A stretch of DNA of 64,000 nt from Nematostella vectensis (lineage: Eukaryota; Cnidaria; Anthozoa; Actiniaria; Edwardsiidae): assembly GCF_932526225.1 (NCBI RefSeq), contig NC_064043.1, positions 5,199,501 to 5,263,500 on the forward strand, read 5' to 3'. A program made the translations under genes and the position numbers. Every line of letters begins with the position of its first letter. Positions within the stretch are counted from its first letter, which is position 1. Positions 32,701-44,700 of the stretch are shown piece by piece. Below the pieces are notes generated by a model. It had not been told where the DNA came from, made no database searches, and saw only the letters and a list, made by a program, of their open reading frames with translations.

Positions 32701-35700
32701 AGTGTTATGGCTTTACATGTTTATGGAAGGATTTTGCCCCGCGAAAACATATCTAGATATTTATAAATTCACACTGTTATTTCCTCTGTTTTTACAAGAT
32801 AACACATAATGGACCATAACTAAGCATTCAGCTTCGCATATTTGCGTTATCTTGGTCCTTAAGTAATAGTTTACTTTTCTATGTCCATGTTACAATTAGG
32901 GCGCGATTCCCCAATCTCGCTGAAGACTCCAAATAATCTCTCTTCAAACAATAAACGATATTTCTTTACAAGTATTCTTTTAACAATGAACGATGTTTCT
33001 GTACAAGTACTTCTCAATGTTTTTGCTTGAAAAACACTTTCAAAGAAATAATTTCGTGCTAAAAATAACAAGTTCACTTCGTTTTTTCGGCATGTTCGCG
33101 GCATTTAGCCTTCATGAACATAAACAAGTTTAACAGTTTTACTAGGTTCACTTTTTTGCACTGTGAATCCAAATATTACAATATATATAGTCTTAACAAA
33201 GTATGAATTTTGGAGGTAATTTGTTTTGGTAGGAGAACTGACGTTCCGCAAGGCTTAAACCTAAGTGTACTATCACTTGACGATGAGAGAATAATCCCTA
33301 AAACGAGCTCACAATCCAAGGCTTATTCTATGATTTAAGTACTGTTCACGCAGAATTCCGTGAAATTTAGAAACACAAGAGAAAACACACGAGAGACAAG
33401 AGAAACACACACGTTTTATGGCTTCGGCGCTGTTTCATCCTATTCGCTTTTCTTGCAACGATAATCGATCCTCCCATCAAATTGACTTTCTCGTCGCAGT
33501 TTCAGTCATATTTGGTACTATTATTTTATTTAGGAGGCTCATTCATTTGCTGTTTGCTTTCAACAAAACTCGTTAATTCTTTGCGCAATGACTACTTTTC
33601 GACTTTTCCACATCCATCCTCCGGTTGTCTTACAATGAAAGTTTTTTTCTTGCCGGTAATACTACTATCACAGAAAGTATATACCAGCACTAGCCTAAAA
33701 TTCGAAATGCAACGCCTCGCCAAAGTTGTTTATCTTAGTTTGTTACTCTCCCTATTATAGTGTTATTTTTCTCGCGGCGAACAAACATTTTGTGGAACAT
33801 AGCTATGTGAGTTTCAGTCAGACACAAGCAGGATTTCTTCCTCTCACAGTATCGTGCTAGACCCTCGCTTCCTCCCCTCTCGTCCATTGATATTATTGCT
33901 ATGCAGAAACGACATTTTCATAGAAGTAAACCGCTCGGAGACGGAAAAGAACTTGTTGTGCTCAAAGGAAGGGCTGGCGGAGCAATGGCGCAAATGCCAC
34001 TTGAACGCCTTGCGAAACTCATCGCTGATCAAAGTATAGATGACGGGGTTGGCTGAGCTGTTACAGATGAAGGCCACCACGCAGAACTTAAAAAACAAGA
34101 GCATGTACCTAAAGCCAGAAGTATCGAAGAAGATATCAGCGAACCTGTAAATGTTATACGGGAGCATTGTCAGCGCGAACACGACCACGATGGGGGTCAA
34201 GATTTTGAGCGCCTTGAAGTTCTTCTCGTTGAAGTGATCGTTACGACGAAACCCGGACTGCTGGCGGATCTGCAGCCGAAGTTGAATACTCTCCTGCAGA
34301 CGTGCTCGGATTTTGATGTAGGTAAACAGAATGATGCATAACGGGATAATATACGTTAGGAGCAATAACTCAGCTTGATAGAGCCTGAAGTACAAAAATT
34401 TCGAGAACTTCGGGAAACAGTAAAAGTCGCCGTTGAATTTCTCGTAGCGCATACTGAAGAAGAGAGGTAGGACGAGCAGTAGGAATGAGACGACCCACAC
34501 TAACGCGACCACGAGCTTCGCATGCTTGCGAGTGCGGTGCGGGTCCGGGCTGCGACCTGTCACGATACCGCGGTAACGATAAACCGCGATCGCGGTAATG
34601 GACGCGATGGAGACGCCGTGGAAGATATCGCTGAATGGGTACAGCACCTTGCATCCGAACCAGCCGAACGGCCAGCTAATAGCCTCCGTCCGCACTAGCC
34701 CGAACGGCACGCTGAATATTAGCACACCGAGGTCGGCTATCGCGAGGTTCAAAACAAACACATAAGCTATGGCTTTGTATAGACGCTCTTTAAACACCAC
34801 AACACAGACCAAGACGTTCCCGAGAACCCCAACAGCGAATATCACAACTTCAATCGTCAAACGAAACACCATCAGCCCGAAAGGCTCGGCGAAAAAATCC
34901 AGATATTTCTGCGGCGTATCTAGGGACGAATTCCGAGAAGCGTTCGTGATGTTCATTTCCAAGAGTTGCGCGTTTGTTAGTTGTCTATTGGTGAATGTTA
35001 TTCTTGTTTCTTTGCAGAAGTGTTATCTTACGGCGGTCTTTCGTCAAGTAGTGTTGAAGCAAGTGAACAGCGCGGGTAGACCACATGTAAATAACTAGTC
35101 CAATGGTGCTGTGACGTCAAGGCCGGCGCGCAGAGGCAATATGGTTAAGCGCATCGACTTGTTTTCCATTCAGCGGTGACTAGTAGCGTGTTATCAAATA
35201 AATAAACCATTTCTTCGCTTCGCAAAGGAAGGAAGCGTTCCGCCCTCTAGCGATGCTGAATATTTCACGGGTTTTCGCTTTGTACACCTATCATATTTAC
35301 GCATTTGTTTAGCGAGCTTTTACTGGCAATGTGGGCAGTGGGCATATTTCGCGCGCTTTTTAACCGAAACTTGACGTGCTCATAGATTGTCTTTTTTTCT
35401 TTCGTCTTTTCGGCAGCTCGTACAAAACTACGACATTGAGTCTTGCTGCGCAAATTAATGTTCATTAACAGCACTAAGCACTCGCATTTGGGCGCTCTGA
35501 GAGTTCCGCTAACTTCAAAATGAACGCACTAATAGACGAAGCGGAATACGGTGGAAACATCACGGAGCGAGTTTCACACCATCGCCAGCCAAAAGCGATT
35601 GACAACGATTTATCCTTTTTGTCTTATTTAAGTAAAATTGCTAGGATTTAAAATCGCAAGGGGACATTAATTACACACTTCAACGCAGCTGTTCGCGTCT

Positions 35701-38700
35701 CGATATTTCATGTGAACAGACAAACTCGGGTTTGTCTTACAGAGTCAATACAAAAAGAGAGGCTAGGGTACACTACACTCTTGGCGGAAACGAATGTCCG
35801 AGCTTGTCGCCGGTTGTTTGCCTAGCTCGCTAACCAGAAGTCCCTATTAGAAAAGCTTTCTGAATGCAAATGTGGGGAAGTTTATTTGTATTCGACGATT
35901 GTCGTAACAGAGCACTTATCCATGTTTTCGTCAAACAAAAGGAAATTGGATTAATGCATGTGAATACTTTAAAAGGAAGGGAACACATTCGAGGCCTAAA
36001 CACGACTTCGGTTAGGTACGAAGCCAAGAAGACTAGATGTTTGGAAGCGTCTAACAGAAAACAAACGAGGAGGCCTTGAACAACAATCCTAGAATTTTCA
36101 TGTTAGGGACACCACTTGAAACGAAATATGAAGTGAAACTTGAAATCACTTATTTCTCGAACTGAGATCTTAAATTCCATTTATGAAAATGGATTCGTTG
36201 TATTAATAGTCTCTAAAGAACTATAACTTTGATCATTGCATAGGCTCATATCTGTGTCCAAAGTATTACCCCTACACGGTGGGAAAATCAGCATGCAGCA
36301 GACTAAGTATCTGGAATTGAGGTTTTTTCTTACTCGTTAAGTAGTAATGAAACAATTACAGAATATATGGTCTAAACTTACTCGGGCACATGCGAACACC
36401 TTCAACACAATCAACGAAAAAACTCCCTTTGGTAAGAAAATAAAACTCTAAATGTCAACGAAGTTATCCTACAGATATATTAACGTTTCGTTTTGCATGT
36501 ATGTTTCGACGTAGAAAAAAGGCTGAGATCTATGCTAGATGTTATTGCTATGAATTCCCCATTTGGGCCGAAGCTGTGCGCTGAAGCACGCAGGGTGTGT
36601 AATAGATTTGACGAATTTCCTGCGCGTCCAGCATGTGGGAGAGACCCTGGAGTGCAAATCACTATAACACATTTCACCCCTACATATTATATCCATCACA
36701 ACTACAAGTTTGCCATTAAGATAGAAAATGTAATCATTTTCAAATTAGCCGTCAAGGGTTGAAGACAATACTCGAGTAATGATATTTAGCCAACGGAGTC
36801 AACCCGTTGGAAATTGCTTTTTCGCAAGTTATGGTATTCCTTTGTCTTTCATCATAAAATATCCGTCGGAATAACAATAGACTCGTAATTTACTGATAAC
36901 GATAGCCATTCATTACCCCTTGGAGAACATTGAGCAATGTACCAGTCGGGAATTATCTCAAGCGGAGATGTTCGTATGTACGCCCCACGGTGAGAAGAGG
37001 AATCGTACCTCTAACATGGCTGAAGGAGGTTGTTTTGCTGTGGTGGGAAAGTGCACTTTGGCGTGAAAATAAAGTCGCATGAAAAAAAGTAAATGCCGTA
37101 AATTTTATAAACATTTTAAAGATATAAAAAATAAAATCACAATACGTTTTATATTCAATCATGCGCGAAAATATATATTTTGTAAAAAAATATATATATT
37201 TTTGTCCCCTAGATGTTCTCCTAGAGAAAAAAGGCGTTACGAAAACAAAATAAAAATATGTTAATGTCATCCGTTACTGAATTTCATTACACGACCCCTC
37301 GTGAATAAATCAAAACACATTTTCTAATTAATTTTGTGCGAAAAAAAGACATTTTTAGAGTACATGTTTTTGCTTACTAAAGCTTACTAAACGGAAAATA
37401 AAGGGGAAAAACGAAATATAGCAAATCTCATTAGTTGTTAGTCAACTAAATATATAATTAAAACCGCTCAAACCTCTAAAACAATACCCGAATGTAGAGC
37501 GTCGCCCTTAATTAGCTTTTATCACAGCATTTTAGGAAATTGGGCGATCACGACGGGAATTGAGTGGGTCGACGCGGGAGCTAGAATCGCTTTTTATATC
37601 CAGCATCCGTGCATGGTAAGAGAACAAACCAGTGCCTCATAGGTTACTAGGAAAACATAATTCACTTTTTCAAAGTCGCTTTAAAATTCTGATAATATAT
37701 AATTCTGTCAGGAAATCGTCAGTAATTTTATTTTCAAAGGGCTAGAAGGGATAGAATGGGACGAAATATTAAAATATTTTTTCTTCTTTTATAATAAAAA
37801 AAAGACCCGAGATAAAAAGTAGCGCAAAATATGTTGAGTATAATTCTTAATCGTTTCAGTTTTGAAAAAGGAAAGTGATTTTCTGATAGAAAAGAACGAT
37901 GTGATTTTTTTTAGAACATTCTTAATTCGTATTTTATCTAAATAAAACACAATTCACACGAACAAATAAAATTCTCTAGGTATAGATAAAACCTAATTTA
38001 CTGTACAGTGATAATTTAAGTTGAAAACAATCAAGCAATATACGGAAAAGCGAGGCTCCCGGATGGCAGGATCGAACTAAGATCAAACCAGCCGCTTAGA
38101 ATTCCACAGATAATAACACCGCCATTTAACAAATATTGTGCAGCTAGCTCAAGGCGATTACTAAAACCTTTGAATAACCTCACGTAGGATAGAAGAAAGA
38201 GTAGGAAGGGGGGAGGGGGGCAATCATCAGAAAAGTCTTCTATTAAACGGGCAAATTTTGAACCCCCACCCCCCCCCCCCCCACCCCCCACCCCCCTCCC
38301 CGTCAATTTTGTATCAAGTACATCCCCCTTCACACACCTGCGGCCCCCTTGGAAAAATTTAATCACGGTGACAAAGTATGCAATTTGTAGTCCTATCGGG
38401 GGTCCGAGAAAGCACGGACCTTTTTGATGGCAGACTAAATTTGGTTACAATAATTGCCTTGCGCTTCCAGTTCGCGGTCATAGTTTACGAAGCCCTCGCA
38501 ATACGGCCATCTTGAACATGACTTGCAGTCATCCTAAATCAGCAATTAATTACTTTTACTTATACATATATAGAATATTGGGTCAATTTTTCTTGTCATT
38601 TCAGCTCAGTTAGTGAGTGTTTATCCAAATCAGCAAAGTAACAATAATAACGATGGTGAAAAAATCCCAATATTCCCAATATTATAAAAGAAAGTTACTG

Positions 38701-41700
38701 ACAGAATATTGTTCTATCTGTTGGGAAAAGCATGTGACAACATACCAAAACGAATATATTGCACCTAAAACGTGAATACTAATTTAAAAGAATAGTAATA
38801 ATAACGGATTATTACAAGAGAGCGATTGTACCCACATTGCCTATAGAAAGCGGTGTGCGCAATAACACAGCGAAACAAAGCTCTCTTAAAATAGTGAAGT
38901 TTTCATTTACAAACAAAGTTTTAAAGAAAAACAGGTAGCTTAAACTATTTAGTTTCCAAAAAATAAAAATAAAACTTTTATTTTAACTGAGGGGATTTTG
39001 TATCTAAAACACGTTTTACTAAACCACACCCATCAAAAATGGTAAAAGTAAAATTATTTTCTCCTGTAATTAATCACAACCACAAGAACACCATCCTAAG
39101 CGCGGCAAACGACTAAGGCGCCAACGGTAACTAAACTATTTTCTAAAATTTCCAAATATAAACTGTAACTAATTGTACTATATCTTTACAGATTTAGAAC
39201 TTATCAACATACTTGAATCATCAATTGTAATAAACTACGAGCTTGGTAAAGATGTTTAAAGCGTTGATGTGAAACCCGTGCTTAGCGATATTCTTTTTTA
39301 TACGGCCTGTTCTTCCCTGCTAGAAGCGAAATACAAAGGCCTCTGCTAGCAGGGAAGGCCTGTTCAAAATCATTAGGAAAACAGAAAGATGAAGTTGTAT
39401 CTTTTTTTTTAGAATTTCATGAACCAGTCAGGCGCCGGTTTCTGAAAGGTCGAGATCCGCGTCTTATCCCAGGTTAAAATGCGCAAATCGTGGGTTAGCT
39501 AACCTACGGATAACTGACCGTTCCCGAAAGCCAAGTAATCCCCCGATTTGCTAACTCTGGATTAAAAACTGGTTTGGCGAGTAAAATTCACACAGTATAC
39601 CCAGTAGATCAATAGATCTCCTTTGGTGGGTTTTCGCAGAGAAGACCTACAACGCTTCTACATCGCCTGTAATTACCTCCATTTCATTGCCAAAAATGTG
39701 ATTTGCAGGATTCGAGTTGGTGCGTGACACTAGCGAGACAGATACGTTTCAAGGATCAATTTCATGTAGCTTTCTGTCTGTCCCAGCACAATTTTCGAGT
39801 CAGCATCGCAACGAAGGTCGAATAACAAAGCGAAATGTTAGGACATTTGCATTGTTTTGTGTAACGTCTTATTTGTCGACAACTTCATAATATTAAACTT
39901 TATTACAAAGTTTGTGAGGCCTGTTTTACGCCAACGTAACTGTAGGTTAGCTAGTTAACCCACCTAGCGAGCAAGGTTAGATTTGACCTCCAAACTATAA
40001 CCCAGAGTTAGCGCTTACCAGCGTTTCGGACGTTACCAGAACTAATCCGGGGGTAAAAATGTAATTGTGGGTTAGGGCAAATCTAACCCTGGGTTAGCGC
40101 TAATCGGCTTTTCAGGATCCGGCCCCAGGCCCCAAGGATGGTTCAAAGGCAATTAAAGAAACACCAAACAGGCAGTTTCTATGCTTCCCCGGGAATTACT
40201 TTGCATGTAAACTCATTCATAATCGGTTTTTAAAACAACCGCAAGTAGGTGTCACAGTAGGACCACCAACGCTATGCAACCAAGGCGAAAACGAGCCGAA
40301 TGAGCGAATGGGAAACGAAAGAGAGCCGAACGAATGGAAAGGCAACGGAAGTGACCCGAAAAAATTGAAGGGGGAAGAAAGGTCGCTGGCGAAAACGGAA
40401 GGGCAATTAGAGTGATCCCGTAAAAATCGGAGGTCAACGAAAGCCGAAAGTGCGGATAAAAAGGAGATACAAGAAAATGCCGAATAACCGGAAGGGCAAC
40501 AAAGAGAGAATTGCCGAAATATCAACGATCATGAGCCTAATGTTGTGGTAATTAGAGCGTTTAGCAGAAACACACGCGCCAACGCCATAGCAAGAACACG
40601 AAAATGAATTTATTGCACTTTGTTTCGACCAGTTCTCACAATGCTCTGCTTGTCTATGCGCTTGCTGTTGTAATCTATTGAAAACACAACTTTTAAGCTG
40701 AGATTCGCTTTTCGAATGTTTTACTGTACGTCTGAAAATGGGGTGCTCATGCGTGCCTTAGGAAAATACCCTCTTTCGTTCCTTCTAAATAATGCAATCA
40801 CGAGTTTATCATAACAGATAGAGAGGCAAGAGGTTTCCATGAATGTGAATTATAGTGAACTATAAAAAGGATAATAGATATGTGGTGAGGCTATGGATAA
40901 TATGTATCTGGGTGTGTACAATACAACCAGTATGTGAAAAAAACACCTTGGAATAACATGTGCGTATGTAAATCGAAAATCAACCAGATGAAGTGCAAAT
41001 GGCGAATGCCAATTGTCGAATGTCGAATATGTTTATACGTCTCGGCTTGCATTATCAGTAAAGAAAACCTTGAAGTATGAACTCCAAATATACCTTCAAA
41101 AGCGCAACGGAATTTGCTTTGGAAAATTTTACTACGCCGACTAGAAAGATACGCAAAAATATACCTCGTCAGGGGCGTACGCAGGATTTTAACAATTTGC
41201 AGTCAAAGCATTCAGAAGCTGAATGAGGGCGTGGCCCCTCATCCCGCATTCCCGTAAAGATTTCATAGCTCCCGCTTTGGGGTTTGAAATTGGCGTCAAT
41301 GCGTCAGACTTTTGAAAATATTACATGATCCTCTGTCATCCTGGATCTGAAATAGGACTTCAGTCGTCGCGTGGCACTGAACCACATAACAATATGTTTG
41401 GAAATCATCTGTAGACTACCATGATTAAGAAAATTACAGTTTTTATCCTCATCATATATACAAAACTACATATAAAAATGAATGAGTAAACATTTGATTT
41501 TTTCCCTTCGTTAAGCAAATAATTTTTTTTGCAGTCCAGTGACTGCAGGCCTTTAGGCTGCGTACGTCTATATTGGCAATTTTCATTTTATCTTTTTGTC
41601 ACAATTTTTATTTTGGCGGGAAATCGCCAGGAACACGCGCGCGTTTGCGAATTCTCTAAGGCCTTTCTAACACTCACCTCCAGGGAAGAATGGCTGCATG

Positions 41701-44700
41701 CCCTCCTCGAAACCCATTCGTGGACCCCTGGAAAAAATTTGATAAACAGACATGTTAAGAACAAAAATCATGTTTCAAAACTGAAAAAAAAAAAAACAAG
41801 ATTCAGTTTAATTTTAGAGTGTCATTCGACTTACTGGACGGTTTATTTTAGACATTTGAAAAATTCTATTTAGCAAAATATAATTAATATAATCTAGCAA
41901 CAGAAAGAATGAATAGACTTGTACATTGATTTTGGTGTTGTATGTCGTTTATCTGGTGTCGTTTATCTGGTATCGTTTATCTGGTATCGTTTATCTGGTG
42001 TCGTTTATCTGGTGTCGTTTATCTGGTATCGTTTATCTGGTGTCGTTTATCTGGTGTCGTTTATCTGGTGTCGTTTATCTGGTATCGTTTATCTGGTGTC
42101 GTTTATCTGGTGTCGTTTATCTGGTGTTGTATGGTTAGCGTTCACTGCACCGATAGATAAACGAATTTAGTTTAGATTTATCTTTTTTTATTTATTTTAT
42201 TTTTCGGTCTTTGTAATCACTTATCTACATTTTGTCATCATCTGATTAGTCTAGCGATACCACAACGCCCGTAGCTAGTACTGTTTATTCAAATTAAAAA
42301 AAAAAAAAAAATCCCTAAACAAATCCTGGCTATTTGGCATATATCCCCGAAGCAGTACTCTTGCAGCGGACGTCACCTTTCATCCATCCCGGGTGGGAAT
42401 TCTCCTGGTGTTGGCATGCCAGGCATACCAGGAAAACCACGGCCCCTGCCCCTCATACCACCACCGCCACGACCTGGAAAACCTGGAAATTAATGAAGCA
42501 TTTGACTTATGAAGTAGGGTGGCAATACAAACAAAAGCATTGAATTATGAACTAAAGAATTATGAACTAAACTTTTGAAAATATTATATTAAAAAAATAT
42601 CCAAACTGCGTACACGATACAGCGGACTTCAGATATAACTTAAGCTCAAATAAACTTCTAGTGAACTGACCTTTTCTAATGTACTCCTCACTAACTAAAA
42701 AATGTTCTAGATTAACTGGGTTAGGTAATTTGCTTATCTTTACAATGCGCTACAGCACCACTTTGGCAAAATTGTAATTCAGAATTCTTATTACTTACTT
42801 CACTGTGCTACAGCACTAACTGAACTTTTCAACCCATTTTTTTTAAGTTCTTGGAACCATTAGGAATATTTTTTCTTTAAGATGTGCAACAGCTAAACTT
42901 TCTCACCTATTAACTTCAATCCACTAACTAAAAGTTGTCTCACTTTAAAATGTATTACCGTAGTACTGTGTTGCCGTACTCACCCATTGCTTCAAACTGC
43001 ATGTGGGCCTGGTCAGGTCCAAATCCAGGGGGCATACCATGAGGTGGCATTCCAGGCGGAAGCATTCCAGGTGGAGCTCCAGGGGGAGGCATGTCCCGCC
43101 GCCCGGGACCATACTGAGGTGGCATACCATGGTGGACTGGAATGGGAGGGCCGGACATGGACGTTGTTGGAGGTCCACTGATGGGAGGGTGATGTCCCAT
43201 ATTGGGATCTGACGTTGGGGGGAAGGGAGGGGGTCCACCAGGGGGCATGCCAGGACCACCTGGTCCTCCTGCAGTAGGTAGAGGTTTAGTTAGAATTATA
43301 TAAAAATGAAATTGGACTACTGTAACTCTCCATCCGTGGAAAGGATTTGGGCATTATACGAACAAAGATCCCGGTGACAAACATATCCACTTCGTAATGC
43401 GAGCCCCACACCCGCAACAGCGCGACAGATGACTCCCCTTACAAAACGTACACACATGACACGTTGATTTTCCTAATAATATTAATGCCGCATTTAATAT
43501 TAATCCATTCTGCCGTGCACTCTTGACCAGAGTGCCTATAGTGGAGAGTTGATTGTGAAACTGTGAATAAATGTATGGAAACTGTTTCATACCTGGAGGA
43601 AACCTTTTGCCCATGCCTCTGCCATGCATCATGTCTGGTGGGACATCGTCACCCATCATGTGAGGTGGCACATCCTCGTCATGTCTACGGCTCTCAACTG
43701 GATCAAGCAATCAGAGAATCAGAAAAGAATTCTGGTGCACTTATGACATTACTACAGTATACAAACAGAGCTGGCTAATATTGTTACAGCAATACAGTAG
43801 CTTGTTTAAAAAATAAACCTCTGGGAGTACTGTAAATGATCTAATTAATGCCCCCTATTTAAAGAACACCCCCTTTCTAAATGACGCCCACCCATGTACA
43901 CTTACAAATTTGTTTTAGACGCCCCTCTATAACAAACGGCCCCTCCCCCTCCTTGCTCCCCTCCCTCGCGCTTAAAAAACAAATGACATAGGTATTCTCC
44001 TAATATAAATCAAATTCTAATTATAAAATAAATCTAATTTAATAAATTCTAATTTATTAGATCATTTACAGTAACTGATAAATTGCCCGATAATTGAACT
44101 GATCGAACAAATCATTTATGATTGCCATTGTTAAGCTGGGTTCTAGCAGCTTATTTAGTACTATATTCATACCTTTTTAAAAAACCAAAGCCAAATATAA
44201 AGGTTTCTCAAGTAACCGGTTTTTTGACCACTGCTCACCCAAAGTGTTTTAAGTCCTAAAACAATCTGTGTTAAATATTGGCAGTACTCACCTCTAGACC
44301 CCACTGCACCTATCACATCAATACTGCCCTCTAATTTTCTCTCCGGCGGGGGGCCGGCTTTACGGGGACCACGCCCTAAAATACAGAGAATATATCAAAG
44401 GATGTTTAATGTAACAAGGGTAAAAAACACTGTGGAAAGCTTGGATACTGCTGACTAGGTACAGAGGTGATTCACCTTGACAGGCAGAAAAAAAGAACAT
44501 AGGGGGAAGTAACATTTGCTAAACAAAAAGCTAGGGGTAAATGGATTAATAAACCTGGATTGTTTTTTTGATAATCCCTTCCATTACTCAAACTTCAACA
44601 GCAGTTTTTCCCTTTTAAAAATTAACAATACTTTAGATAGGTATCTCACCATCCATGGGCATCATCCCTGGCATGTCGATAGGACCACCAACAGTAGGTG

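Larger units (their letters stand above)
28173..33843. other. FIP1 intron 13, part downstream of the nested GPCR
   Basis: No exons seen. It contains GC-containing tandem repeats (28261-28456), a foldback (29425-29635), a 23-bp minisatellite (29881-30312) and a TIR element (30435-30582). 30.6-33.8 kb is otherwise featureless, with a minus-strand AATAAA at 33525-33530 that could end the GPCR transcript. Confidence 0.6.
34963..41677. other. FIP1 intron 13, part upstream of the nested GPCR
   Basis: Must contain the GPCR promoter. No exons seen. Repeats: a C-rich string at about 38265-38300, a 12-bp-stem hairpin at 39312-39357 (CTTCCCTGCTAG and its inverse), a 696-bp TIR element at 39431-40126 and a degenerate repeat at 40265-40510. 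A GGGGCGTACGCAGG fragment at about 41173 looks like another transposon end. Confidence 0.55.

Noticed and set aside
36480..36762. Overlapping frames on both strands around 36.5-36.7 kb
   Set aside because: Neither translation resembles a known family, and no splice context supports them.
40217..40525. 102-codon minus-strand frame rich in Ser/Phe/Leu
   Set aside because: Kept open by a degenerate short repeat on the plus strand; no domain.
42377..42482. Direct splice of FIP1 exon 12 to the exon at 27905-28172
   Set aside because: Phases do not match; the 50-nt exon at 41678-41727 restores the frame and carries matching protein sequence.
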